Assembly: GCA_905182015.1 (NCBI GenBank)
Contig: CAJIZT010000001.1
Span: forward strand, 1 to 64,000
Direction of reading: 5' to 3'
DNA: 64,000 bases
Source: an alpha proteobacterium MED-G09
Lineage (GTDB): Bacteria; Pseudomonadota; Alphaproteobacteria; MED-G09
Positions 35,220 through 44,227 of the stretch are shown here, piece after piece. The position numbers and the translations under genes were made by a program. The first letter of the stretch is position 1. Each line of letters opens with the position of its first letter. The notes under the pieces are model-generated. The model worked only from the letters and a program-made list of their open reading frames with translations, was not told the origin of the DNA and searched no databases.

Positions 35220-36446
35220 TTGGACTTTAATGATACAGCAGAAGAAAATAATTTTCGATTAGAAGTTAGGGAATGGTTAGAAAAAAATGCACCTAAAGAT
35301 AAAAAAATTGGTGGTTATGATTCTATCGATGTTGAAGAAAGCGCCCTAGAAAGAGCAAGAGAGTGGCAAGCAAAAAAAGCCGATGCAGGATATGCCGCAA
35401 TAACATGGCCTAAAGAATATGGTGGTCTAGGGGCGTCGTCAATTCATTCTGTAATTTACTCTCAGGAAGAGGCAAAATACAATGTACCATCTGGTATCTA
35501 TGATATTGGTTTAGGAATGTGTATTCCCACTATGATGGCCTGGGCAACAAAAGAACAAAATGAAAGATATGTTGAGCCGGCTTTATACGGTAAAGAAATA
35601 TGGTGTCAATTATTTTCAGAACCTTCTGCTGGATCTGATGTTGCTGGTGTTCGAACAAAAGCTGAAAAAGACGGAGATGATTGGCTAATTAACGGACAAA
35701 AAGTTTGGACATCGGGAGCTCATTTTTGTGACTTCGGGATTATTGTTGTTAGAACCGATCCTAAAGCCCCAAAGCATAAAGGACTGTCATTTTTCTTTTT
35801 AGACATGAAATCTCCAGGTATTGACATTAAACCAATACGTCAAATTTCCGGCGGTTCTAACTTTAATGAAGTTTTTTTTACAGACGTAAAAGTATCCGAT
35901 AACCAACGTCTTGGCGAGGTCGGTGAGGGCTGGAAGGTAGCCTTAACAACTCTAATGAATGAAAGGCTTGCTATTGGTGTTCCAAAATCAGCTGATTACT
36001 CTTCATTAACTCAATTGGCAAAAAATGTTATCTTAAATAATAAACCTGCCATTAAGAATGATCTTGTTAGATCAAAAATTGCTGATTGGTATGTTCAGTC
36101 AGAGGGCTTAAAATATACAAAAATGAGATCCTTAACATCCCTATCAAAAGGAGAGACCCCTGGACCAGAAAGTTCAATTGGTAAGATTGTCTCAGCTCCA
36201 AAGATGCAGGATTTAGCAAGTTTTGCTATGGATTTACAAGGGGCTGCTGGAATTCTTAATGATCCTGATATTGCCTTAATGCATTCAATTTTTCAAAATC
36301 AATGGATGAGTGCTGCTGGTTATAGGATAGCGGGTGGAACTGATGAAATTCTAAGAAATATTGTAGCAGAGAGAGTTTTAGGGCTTCCACAGGATATTCG
36401 TGTAGACAAAACAGTGCCATTCAACGAGCTTCCTTCAGGGCGCTGA
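35220..36446 (+). CDS. Acyl-CoA dehydrogenase, probable catalytic partner of the 34084 gene
   Basis: This 408-residue ACAD has WPKEYGGLGA (63-72), QLFSEPSAGSDVAG (130-143) and the C-terminal IAGGTDEILRN (370-380). The YEGT glutamate is replaced by Gly (IAGG), but helix G reads LMNERLAIG with Glu248, the place of the base in isovaleryl-CoA and long-chain dehydrogenases. The start is a TTG at 35220, chosen because AAGGAGG (35207-35213) stands 6 bases before it; it overlaps the stop region of the upstream ACAD gene. The pair resembles the alpha2beta2 dehydrogenases of steroid side-chain breakdown. Actual substrate is unknown. Confidence 0.88.
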   Translation: MDFNDTAEENNFRLEVREWLEKNAPKDKKIGGYDSIDVEESALERAREWQAKKADAGYAAITWPKEYGGLGASSIHSVIYSQEEAKYNVPSGIYDIGLGMCIPTMMAWATKEQNERYVEPALYGKEIWCQLFSEPSAGSDVAGVRTKAEKDGDDWLINGQKVWTSGAHFCDFGIIVVRTDPKAPKHKGLSFFFLDMKSPGIDIKPIRQISGGSNFNEVFFTDVKVSDNQRLGEVGEGWKVALTTLMNERLAIGVPKSADYSSLTQLAKNVILNNKPAIKNDLVRSKIADWYVQSEGLKYTKMRSLTSLSKGETPGPESSIGKIVSAPKMQDLASFAMDLQGAAGILNDPDIALMHSIFQNQWMSAAGYRIAGGTDEILRNIVAERVLGLPQDIRVDKTVPFNELPSGR

Positions 36447-36470
36447 TTAGTTGATGAGCATAAATTCTTG

Positions 36471-37550
36471 TTATTGGTATGACAATTCAATTTTATTGAT
36501 TTTTTCCCCATCAATATCTTTTATAAAAATTGAAACATTCTTCTTTCCAAAAAATTCAATTAGTCCATAGTTTTCCATTGTGTACAAAGGCCCTATTCTA
36601 TTAGGACCTGGCTCAGGACGAATATCTTCTTTTTTTAATAATCTACCAAGAGGCAAATTTAGAGAGCTTGAAGTAATTTCATATATTTCTGTTCCTAGTT
36701 TTGTCTTGTCTTTATAAATACCGCTTACATGCCTATCACCAGATAAGAAAATAACATTCTTAATTTCTTTTTTATCGATAAGGTTGTAAAGTTTTTCTCT
36801 TTCTAGGGAAAAATTACCCCATCTTTCAAATCCATGGCCATTAGCTATTACCTGAATGCTCGATATAATAATTCTAAGGTCAACTTTTTCATCTAAAATT
36901 TTTGATAACCATTTCCACTGATCTTTCCCTAAAAAAGTTTTTGATGAATCGTTATCTTGAAGAAACCTCTCCTTATAAGGGGCGCCCCAGTTATCGGTAT
37001 GCTTTAGAGATGATCTAAAATATCTAGTATCAAGAAATATAAATTGAACTATTGAATTATTAATATTTTTTTTTGTCTCAAAATAAATTCCCTCACGAAA
37101 CCTTCGTGGGTCATTTTTTGGTATTTCCCAGAAATCAAGAAATAATTCTTTTGATTCTTTTTTATAAATATATTCAGAACCACCATCATTCTTTCCGTAA
37201 TCATGATCATCCCATGTAGCAAAAATTTCATTACTTTGCTTTAGTCGATCAAAGGGTATTTTCTTTTTTTGCTTTTTGTAGGCCTGCTTTAATTTTTCAG
37301 TTTTCCCATTATTTTTATTATCACCGTAAACGTTATCTCCCATGAATATGAACATATCTGATTTTTCATCAATTATGCTATTCCAAATAGGCTGTTCTTC
37401 ATCCTGAGATATACATGATCCAAATGTAATCTTCGTTTTCTTTTCTTTAGCATCTAATTGATTGATTACAGGAAGGGATGAAAGAAGTATAATAGCGCTT
37501 GCAAGAACAAATGATCGACGATCTATACTATAATTTTTTTCATGTTTCAT
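36471..37550 (-). CDS. PhoD-like phosphatase/phosphodiesterase, Tat-exported
   Basis: This 359-residue metallophosphoesterase has a twin-arginine signal (DRRSFVLASAIILLSS, residues 10-25), so it is predicted to be exported folded to the periplasm or surface. Catalytic motifs are ITFGSCISQDE (41-51), FMGDNVYGD (69-77), TWDDHDYG (112-119) and FLSGDRHVSG, the PhoD pattern binding Fe/Ca or similar metals. Members release phosphate from phosphodiesters and monoesters. It lies downstream of the TonB-dependent receptor on the same strand, with a terminator between. The 20-odd bases before it on the other side separate it from the ACAD gene. Confidence 0.87.
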   Translation of the reverse strand: MKHEKNYSIDRRSFVLASAIILLSSLPVINQLDAKEKKTKITFGSCISQDEEQPIWNSIIDEKSDMFIFMGDNVYGDNKNNGKTEKLKQAYKKQKKKIPFDRLKQSNEIFATWDDHDYGKNDGGSEYIYKKESKELFLDFWEIPKNDPRRFREGIYFETKKNINNSIVQFIFLDTRYFRSSLKHTDNWGAPYKERFLQDNDSSKTFLGKDQWKWLSKILDEKVDLRIIISSIQVIANGHGFERWGNFSLEREKLYNLIDKKEIKNVIFLSGDRHVSGIYKDKTKLGTEIYEITSSSLNLPLGRLLKKEDIRPEPGPNRIGPLYTMENYGLIEFFGKKNVSIFIKDIDGEKINKIELSYQ

Positions 37551-37567
37551 ATTTTAAGATATACAAA

Positions 37568-37596
37568 AAAAGGGCGCAAATTAATAGCGCCCTTTT
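37568..37596 (-). terminator. Intrinsic terminator after the TonB-dependent receptor gene
   Basis: AAAAGGGCGC (37568-37577) and GCGCCCTTTT (37587-37596) form a perfect 10-base stem with a 9-base loop. On the minus strand the stem is followed by a run of T, completing a rho-independent terminator 21 bases after the receptor stop. It lies between the receptor and the PhoD-like gene, so it would reduce or block read-through into the latter. The stem with its A/T ends is nearly symmetric. Confidence 0.93.
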
Positions 37597-37616
37597 CTAA
37601 ATATATTTATCTGATA

Positions 37617-40600
37617 TTAAAATTGATATTTAACACCAACCTTAATTTGCCAAACTGATTTATCTATTTTTTGGATAGGATTTTGATCAGAGACTTTAAA
37701 TTTATTGTATACGTATCTACCTTGATCATCTACTTCCGCTTCAACTATTCCCCTTGTATTAGTTGTCCCGTTACCGTTATAGTTTTCAAAACCACCCCAG
37801 TCGGAATTAAGGAAATTGAGGACATTTTTAATATCGAAATAGATAATTGCCTTTCCAGCTATAGATCCTGAAGGGATTTCTTGTGCAATTCTTAAATCAA
37901 ATGTTCCTTCCCATGGACCGTTAAAGCTATTTCTTGGAACCACCGATCCTCTGTAAGCCGAAAGACCTGAGTCAGTTAGGAATTGATCAAATGCTGCTGC
38001 ATCAAAATCATCTCCGTATAGGACATTAGGATCATTAACCTTTGGAATATATAGAATTTCTATATTCTCCCCATCAGTTCTGTAACCTGACATATCGCCT
38101 CGATATGTATAACTATAAGGATTTCCAGATTGCCTAAACCCATTGATGCCAATAGTTGTTTCAAGATCTCCAAAAACATTACCGGTCCACGTTAGCGCAT
38201 AGTCAAAAGAATGTTCAACTTCATAATGTGATGGACTATTAACAGGAGTAAGGTGATCAAAAATAGGCATTCTTACAGCGCTTGAAAAAATTATAGAACT
38301 TGTCATCATATGAGCCATTTCTCTATCTGTGTGTGCATAACCTAGATATAAATCAATACCATTATCAAAAGATTTTTCTACTGATACGCCCAACACATTA
38401 GTCTCAGGCTTAATATTTTTAAATGTTGTTAAGTAACCTACATAACTACATCCACCATACAAAGGTCGGTTATCAGCTAAAGCATTACCTTTTGGATCAC
38501 ATCCTCCGATATAAGCACCAACGGGATTATCTTCTTCCATATGAACAAAATTAGCTCTTATGGTATAGCCTGAATAAAGGTCTGCAACTAAACCTATGCT
38601 CATTTTGGTAATTGATGGAATACCAAAATCTTTATCCATCATATTAGTGTATCCGCCTGTATCTCCAGCTTCATTTAAAACTTGAGAAATTGCTGCCTCA
38701 CCGGGAAAAACACCTGTAGCATTTTTAAGCTTATTTCCAGGTAAACGAAGACCATTATCATTATAAGGACCTCCAAACCAAACTGGAGGAAGGTTACCAC
38801 TAAATTCACCCCATCCAAATGTTACTAATAAATTATCCTTTGCTTGCCAGTCTAATGAAAATCTTGGCATTAAGATATCTTCGCCATCTAAGTTCACATC
38901 ATTTTCAGGAGGAGCTGATGCATCACCAGTCCAGTTGTACCAGAATGTATTTTTTTCTGGAGTACTATCTTGACTTATTTCCTCATAACGGAAACCAAGT
39001 CTTACTGTTAAATCAGGTGAAATATTCCAAGTGTCTTGGAAATAAATTATAGTATAATCTGTATTAAAACGAGCTGCCGCATCTCTAGGATTGTTTGATG
39101 CAGCATTTCTATAATCTAATTCCCTTAAATTACCTGCAACAAAATCTTCAACTGAATTATAGTCATACTCACCGAGGCTATTTCTTGAAAACATATTAAA
39201 CATATCATTTTCAATACTTTTATAACCAAGAGTAAAGCTATGATTTCCTACATCGTAATATCCAGTAACTTCAAATTGCTTTCTATTTGTTATAATTTCG
39301 TTAGCATGTCTATATTGATCAGGTCCAAAAAACACCGTACCTCCAGAAGGAACTTTAATTCCAACTTCACCAATAGAAGTTGAACCAACGGGAGTATTTA
39401 AATTCGTAACATCTGTATCTGCAAACATTATTTTAGTTGAAAAGTTATCATTCCAATCAGAATTTAATTCAAAATTTATGGTTTTAAACTCTTTATTTAT
39501 TCTGTACCAGTCACTTGAAAGTGGAAGCCCCCAAGATTGATTAAAATATTGGCTTTCTTTAAAGCCATCAACATAGATATACCTTGCTGTTAGAGTTTGA
39601 GTGTCTGAAATATTACCGTCTATTCTTAAAAATATTTTTTCCTCCTCCTCCTCTTCTGCTTTATTATATGATCCAGCATCATAGCCAATCACGCTTTTTG
39701 CTGCAGCAATAACGCTGTCTGCTTCTGCAATAGTAACCAGACCAGATTCTAAAGCTAGCATTGATACTGGTTTTGACCCCTCATAGCTTTCCAAACCTAA
39801 AGAAAAGAAAATCTTATCTTCAATAATAGGACCGTTAAGAGTCGCTGAGAAAAGTTTTTGATCTGGCTTAGGGTTATCAGATTTTTCACCAAATGGTTCA
39901 TCACCAGCTTCCTGAGTTGATTCAAATGTTAATGACCCATGAAATTGATTTGTACCTGCTTTAGTTGTTAAAACAATATTACCACTTGAAGCTTCTCCTA
40001 ATTCCGCATCATAGTTTGCCAATTTAACTGAAACTTGATCAATAAGATCCATGGATATCGGCATTCTATTTGTTGGATATGTTTTATTGTCTCCAAGTCC
40101 ATAAGAATCACCTGCACTAATTCCATCGATAATAAAACCAACAAGCCTTGGCATTCCTCCTGCAAATGACAAATCACCGTCTGAGCTAACAGTCACAAAA
40201 GGATCAAGTTTAGCAATATCTCTTATATCCCTATCTATAGAGGCAAATTTGGAAATATCCTCAGCAGTAAATGTTGATCCAGGACCTACACCTAAGCTTT
40301 TAAAATCAACTGATTTGGCTGTAACAATAATCTCTTCTATATCTCCTGATCCAAGTTTAAAATAAATATTTGATTCACTACCCAAGGTTGTAAAAATATT
40401 TGATTGAGTAGAGGAATCACCTGATTTAGTAACCATCACTTTAAATGGACCGCCCAATCTAAGGCCTCTAGAATAGAAAGCCCCTGTATTACCAGACGAT
40501 GTCGAAGATTTGCTTCCTGAAGGAATATGAACTATTTGGACTGAAGCTCCTGAGATGGGACTCCCTGACTCATCAACGACGGATCCTCTAATAACTCCGG

Positions 40601-40700
40601 TTGTTTGTTCAGCTGATACATTCAATGAGTTTAACGATAAGGTTAAAAACACAAAGATTGCTAAAAAAGATAGCTTCATTAGTCTTTTGAGATAATTCAT
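37617..40700 (-). CDS. TonB-dependent outer-membrane receptor with N-terminal carboxypeptidase-like domain
   Basis: This 1027-residue protein has a signal peptide (about 1-30, cut near VSA/EQT), a carboxypeptidase regulatory-like domain (about 34-115), a TonB box EEIIVTA (122-128), a plug domain (about 140-250) with VGFIIDGISAG, and a beta barrel ending in YQF. This is the Oar-like TonB receptor layout, more often seen in gammaproteobacteria and Bacteroidetes. Ligand is not readable. A run of six Glu (349-354) comes from a GAG-repeat at about 39641-39653. Two Cys in the GGC...GGC loop may form a disulfide. AAAGGAAAC precedes the ATG. The 214-base gap upstream (40701-40914) is AT-rich and should hold its promoter. 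Confidence 0.92.
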   Translation of the reverse strand: MNYLKRLMKLSFLAIFVFLTLSLNSLNVSAEQTTGVIRGSVVDESGSPISGASVQIVHIPSGSKSSTSSGNTGAFYSRGLRLGGPFKVMVTKSGDSSTQSNIFTTLGSESNIYFKLGSGDIEEIIVTAKSVDFKSLGVGPGSTFTAEDISKFASIDRDIRDIAKLDPFVTVSSDGDLSFAGGMPRLVGFIIDGISAGDSYGLGDNKTYPTNRMPISMDLIDQVSVKLANYDAELGEASSGNIVLTTKAGTNQFHGSLTFESTQEAGDEPFGEKSDNPKPDQKLFSATLNGPIIEDKIFFSLGLESYEGSKPVSMLALESGLVTIAEADSVIAAAKSVIGYDAGSYNKAEEEEEEKIFLRIDGNISDTQTLTARYIYVDGFKESQYFNQSWGLPLSSDWYRINKEFKTINFELNSDWNDNFSTKIMFADTDVTNLNTPVGSTSIGEVGIKVPSGGTVFFGPDQYRHANEIITNRKQFEVTGYYDVGNHSFTLGYKSIENDMFNMFSRNSLGEYDYNSVEDFVAGNLRELDYRNAASNNPRDAAARFNTDYTIIYFQDTWNISPDLTVRLGFRYEEISQDSTPEKNTFWYNWTGDASAPPENDVNLDGEDILMPRFSLDWQAKDNLLVTFGWGEFSGNLPPVWFGGPYNDNGLRLPGNKLKNATGVFPGEAAISQVLNEAGDTGGYTNMMDKDFGIPSITKMSIGLVADLYSGYTIRANFVHMEEDNPVGAYIGGCDPKGNALADNRPLYGGCSYVGYLTTFKNIKPETNVLGVSVEKSFDNGIDLYLGYAHTDREMAHMMTSSIIFSSAVRMPIFDHLTPVNSPSHYEVEHSFDYALTWTGNVFGDLETTIGINGFRQSGNPYSYTYRGDMSGYRTDGENIEILYIPKVNDPNVLYGDDFDAAAFDQFLTDSGLSAYRGSVVPRNSFNGPWEGTFDLRIAQEIPSGSIAGKAIIYFDIKNVLNFLNSDWGGFENYNGNGTTNTRGIVEAEVDDQGRYVYNKFKVSDQNPIQKIDKSVWQIKVGVKYQF

Positions 40701-40914
40701 TGGTTTCCTTTTGGATTAAAAATATTTCTTAAATTCACCAGTTTATATAAAATTATTGTAAAATTTATAATACAATTATATTATTTTTATTAATTAATAG
40801 TATGAATTAGTATTATTTATTAAAGAAATAAACTATAGAGTGATTTAATAAAAGAAGTTTTTTAATTTTGATTAAATGTTATGAAAAAGTACAAAAACTG
40901 AAAGGAAATCCTAG

Positions 40915-41910
40915 ATGTCTCATAAATTTTGTGTAGCACCAATGATAGATGTTACAAATAGACATTGTCGTTTTTTCTTTAGAAAATTTAGCAAGCACTC
41001 AAGACTTTATACTGAAATGATAGTGGCTGATGCCATTACCTACGGGGATAAAGATTTCCTTTTAGATTTTGATAGTATTGAACACCCTGTAGCTCTTCAA
41101 TTGGCTGGATCGGATCCTACTGCTTTAGCTAGCGCAGCAGTATTAGGTGAAGAATATGGCTATGACGAAATTAATTTAAATATTGGGTGTCCTTCCAAAA
41201 GAGTTCAGGCAGGTAATTTTGGTGCTTGTTTGATGGCTGACCCTCATCTAGTAGCGAGGTGTGTAGAGAAAATTCAGGAAAAAGTAAAAATACCGGTCAC
41301 AATCAAATGTCGAATAGGTATTGATGAGTATAATCCAGATGAGATGTTACCTGAATTTGTAGAAACTTTAATTCAAGCCGGGGTCTCAACCTTTATTATA
41401 CATGCCCGAAAAGCAATGCTAGATGGCCTTGACCCCAAGCAAAACAGAGAAATTCCTCCCTTAGATTATGATATTGTAAGAATGATCAAGAGAAGATGGC
41501 CATATTTAAATATCATTTTAAATGGTGGCCTTCTTAATCCTTATTCTGCTAAAAATGAAATATCAGCCTCTAAAGGGGTAGAACTTGACGGTGCTATGAT
41601 TGGTAGGGCTGTTTTAGAAAATCCGTATTCAATAATTGATGTAGACAAATTATTTTATGATGATGGTAGGGCGATGCCTAGTAGATTTAAAATTGCTGAG
41701 GAAATGATTTCTTATCTCGAAATCTGTGTTCAAAAAGGTGTTCCGATTAATATTATTACACAGAATATGTTAGGGCTTTTTCACGGCTGTCGTGGCGCAA
41801 AGTTATGGAGAAGTTATTTGAGCCATCAGGCTCCAAGAAGGAGAGATGATCCTAAGGTTCTTTCCGAAGCCATTAATCAAGTTCTTGAAATTCAAAATGA
41901 GGCTGCTTAA
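40915..41910 (+). CDS. dusA: tRNA-dihydrouridine synthase A
   Basis: This 331-residue FMN enzyme reduces U20/U20a in the tRNA D-loop. RFFFRKFSKHSRLYTEMI (19-36) is the DusA-type N-terminus, and NLNIGCPSKRVQAGNFGACL (87-106) has the conserved catalytic Cys92. PIDxxTNRHCRFF-like features and the C-terminal GLFHGCRGAKLWRSYLS are DusA-specific. AAAGGA is 8 or so bases before the ATG. Its stop overlaps the next start by one base. Confidence 0.94.
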   Translation: MSHKFCVAPMIDVTNRHCRFFFRKFSKHSRLYTEMIVADAITYGDKDFLLDFDSIEHPVALQLAGSDPTALASAAVLGEEYGYDEINLNIGCPSKRVQAGNFGACLMADPHLVARCVEKIQEKVKIPVTIKCRIGIDEYNPDEMLPEFVETLIQAGVSTFIIHARKAMLDGLDPKQNREIPPLDYDIVRMIKRRWPYLNIILNGGLLNPYSAKNEISASKGVELDGAMIGRAVLENPYSIIDVDKLFYDDGRAMPSRFKIAEEMISYLEICVQKGVPINIITQNMLGLFHGCRGAKLWRSYLSHQAPRRRDDPKVLSEAINQVLEIQNEAA

Positions 41911-42734
41911 TGGGTGATGAGGTTTTATCTTTATTGCCCTTTGCTTTAATTATTTCTTTATCAGGATTTCTTTCTGGTTATATAGCCGGTCTTTTAGGAG
42001 TTGGTGGTGGTATAATTATTGTACCTCTCCTTTATCACTTTTTATCTCTGGCAGGAGTACAGCAAGATCTTATCATGCATATTTCTGTGGCTACATCTCT
42101 AGCGGTGATAATTCCAACCGGGTGGAGATCTTTTAAATCGCACAAAGAAAAGAATGGAGTTGATTTTCAAGTACTCAGATTTTGGTTGTTACCGACCTTA
42201 GTGGGATCGGTTATTGGTGCAAATATTGCTGGTTTCATTTCTGGATTTTGGCTTACATTTATTTTTGCTTTAATTGCTCTTCTTGTTTCAATAAATCTAT
42301 TTATCGCGAGAGACGGTTATAGACTAGGAGATTCTATTCCAAAAGGATTCTTAGGATTTAGTATACCTTGCTCTGTTGGAGCATTATCTGCAATGCTCGG
42401 TATTGGGGGAGGGACTTTTAATGTTAGCCTTATGACTTTATTTGGTCACCCAATTCACAAAGCGGTCGGAACAGCTTCTGGGTTAGGTTTTTATTTAGCT
42501 ATTCCGGGAACATTATTTTTTATAATTACCGGATGGAATGTTCAAAATCTACCCCCCGGCTCCCTAGGTTATGTAAATATTATTGGCCTATTATTGATAG
42601 CGCCTATTTCTTCACTTTCGGCTCCGATTGGAGCAAGATCTGCGCATAATTTAAATAAGAAATTTTTGACAAATATTTTTGCATTTTTTTTACTCCTTAC
42701 CTCAGCAAGAATGTTTCTAGAGATTTTTAGATAG
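41910..42734 (+). CDS. TauE/SafE-family membrane permease
   Basis: This 274-residue integral membrane protein has about eight hydrophobic segments arranged as two repeats. Each repeat starts with a glycine-rich motif: AGLLGVGGGIIIVPLL and SAMLGIGGGTFNVSLM. The family is linked to export of sulfite and other small organosulfonates, but the substrate here is not known. It is translationally coupled to dusA (one-base overlap) and convergent with the phosphomannomutase gene, with an 8-base overlap. Confidence 0.9.
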   Translation: MGDEVLSLLPFALIISLSGFLSGYIAGLLGVGGGIIIVPLLYHFLSLAGVQQDLIMHISVATSLAVIIPTGWRSFKSHKEKNGVDFQVLRFWLLPTLVGSVIGANIAGFISGFWLTFIFALIALLVSINLFIARDGYRLGDSIPKGFLGFSIPCSVGALSAMLGIGGGTFNVSLMTLFGHPIHKAVGTASGLGFYLAIPGTLFFIITGWNVQNLPPGSLGYVNIIGLLLIAPISSLSAPIGARSAHNLNKKFLTNIFAFFLLLTSARMFLEIFR

Positions 42735-44211
42735 ACTGATCGTAATCCCCTACATCTTTAAATTCTCTTAACACTCCATCTATAAACATAAATATATCCT
42801 TCATTATACTTTCTGATACTAGGCTTTCGCAAACCACAACAAGGTTTGGAGTATTTGATGAGGCTCTTACTAACCCCCAGCTTCCATCACTTAGCGTAAA
42901 CCTAATTCCGTTAACTGTTAGGATGGATATAATTTCTTGATCAGCTATTTTTATATTTTTTTTGTACTTTTCTTTAATTATTTTAACAACCCCCTCTATT
43001 ACTTGATATTTATTTTCATCTGGACAGGAAGGTGACATCGTAGGTGAATTATAAGTTTTAGGAAGCTGGGCAATTAAATCAGAAAGATTTTTCTTTGGAT
43101 TTTGATCTAAAAGTTTGCATACCTCTATGGCTGATAAACAGGCGTCATCATAACCTCTTCCGATTGGGGTATTAAAAAAATAATGCCCTGATCTTTCAAA
43201 GCCAGCCAAAGCTCCTAGCTCAGAGGTTTTTTGTTTGATGTAACTATGTCCGGTCTTCCAGAATTTAACAGAGGCATTGTTAGATCTCAATACATCATCA
43301 GTATTAAATAAACCGGTTGACTTAACATCTACAATAAACTGAGAATTTTTATAATTCTTAGATAATTTTCTTGCAAGTAAAAGACCCATTATATCAGAGA
43401 ATATTTCTTTGCCGTTATTATCAACATAACCACATCTATCGCCATCTCCATCAAACGCAAACCCAATATCAGCATTGCTTTTAATAACTTCTTTGCTGAG
43501 ATCCTTTAACATAACTAAATCCTCTGGATTTGGGTTATAAAATGGAAAATTAAAATCTAAGTCACAATGTAGTCTGATTACCTCGATTCCTATTTTTTCC
43601 AACACCTCTGGTGAAAAAATTCCAGCCGTTCCATTCCCACAGGCTACAACAGCCTTAATTTTTCTATTAATTATAATATTTTTAGTTAAGTCTTTTATGT
43701 ATTCCTTATTTAAGCCTTCAATAAATTTATATTTTCCAATATTTTTTTCAGATATTTTTTCCCCAAGGCTTATTTCTTTTAGGCGCTTCATGAGGTCGGG
43801 GCCAAATGTTAAAGGTCTTTCAATACCCATCTTGAATCCCGTCCAACCATTTGCATTGTGACTAGCTGTTACCATTGCTACTGATTTACAATCTAAATAA
43901 AACTGTGAAAAATATGCTCCAGGAGAAACAGTTAACCCAATATCGTAAACATCTATACCTGACGAGAGTAATCCCGAAATTAAGGCCTCTTTTACATCTT
44001 CTGAATAGGATCTATAATCATGGCCAACAATTATTTCAGGTGGAATCTTTCTTTCGGACATGAGAACGCCTAAACCCATTCCAAATTTCTTAATGCCACT
44101 AAGGTTTATTTGTTTGGGGTATTGCCATCTAGCATCATACTCCCTAAATCCAAATTCAGATATAATTGGAGATTCTAAATAATCTTGAATCTTGAATTGA
44201 CCGTTATTCAT
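42727..44211 (-). CDS. Phosphomannomutase/phosphoglucomutase
   Basis: This 494-residue alpha-D-phosphohexomutase interconverts the 1- and 6-phosphates of mannose and/or glucose. The phosphoserine is Ser117 in MVTASHNANGWTGFKMG, the magnesium loop is FDGDGDR (253-259), and the sugar-binding motif is GFERSGHYFF. The family members include ManB/CpsG and AlgC, supplying GDP-mannose or glucose 1-phosphate for surface polysaccharide. It is 16 bases after the SDR gene on the same strand. Substrate preference is not readable from sequence. Confidence 0.9.
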   Translation of the reverse strand: MNNGQFKIQDYLESPIISEFGFREYDARWQYPKQINLSGIKKFGMGLGVLMSERKIPPEIIVGHDYRSYSEDVKEALISGLLSSGIDVYDIGLTVSPGAYFSQFYLDCKSVAMVTASHNANGWTGFKMGIERPLTFGPDLMKRLKEISLGEKISEKNIGKYKFIEGLNKEYIKDLTKNIIINRKIKAVVACGNGTAGIFSPEVLEKIGIEVIRLHCDLDFNFPFYNPNPEDLVMLKDLSKEVIKSNADIGFAFDGDGDRCGYVDNNGKEIFSDIMGLLLARKLSKNYKNSQFIVDVKSTGLFNTDDVLRSNNASVKFWKTGHSYIKQKTSELGALAGFERSGHYFFNTPIGRGYDDACLSAIEVCKLLDQNPKKNLSDLIAQLPKTYNSPTMSPSCPDENKYQVIEGVVKIIKEKYKKNIKIADQEIISILTVNGIRFTLSDGSWGLVRASSNTPNLVVVCESLVSESIMKDIFMFIDGVLREFKDVGDYDQSI

Positions 44212-44227
44212 AAAAATTTCTTATCAA

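Noticed and set aside
40701..40914. tRNA or small RNA in the gap before dusA
   Set aside because: The sequence is very AT-rich with no cloverleaf, GTTC block or stable hairpin; only ribosome sites for the flanking genes are evident.
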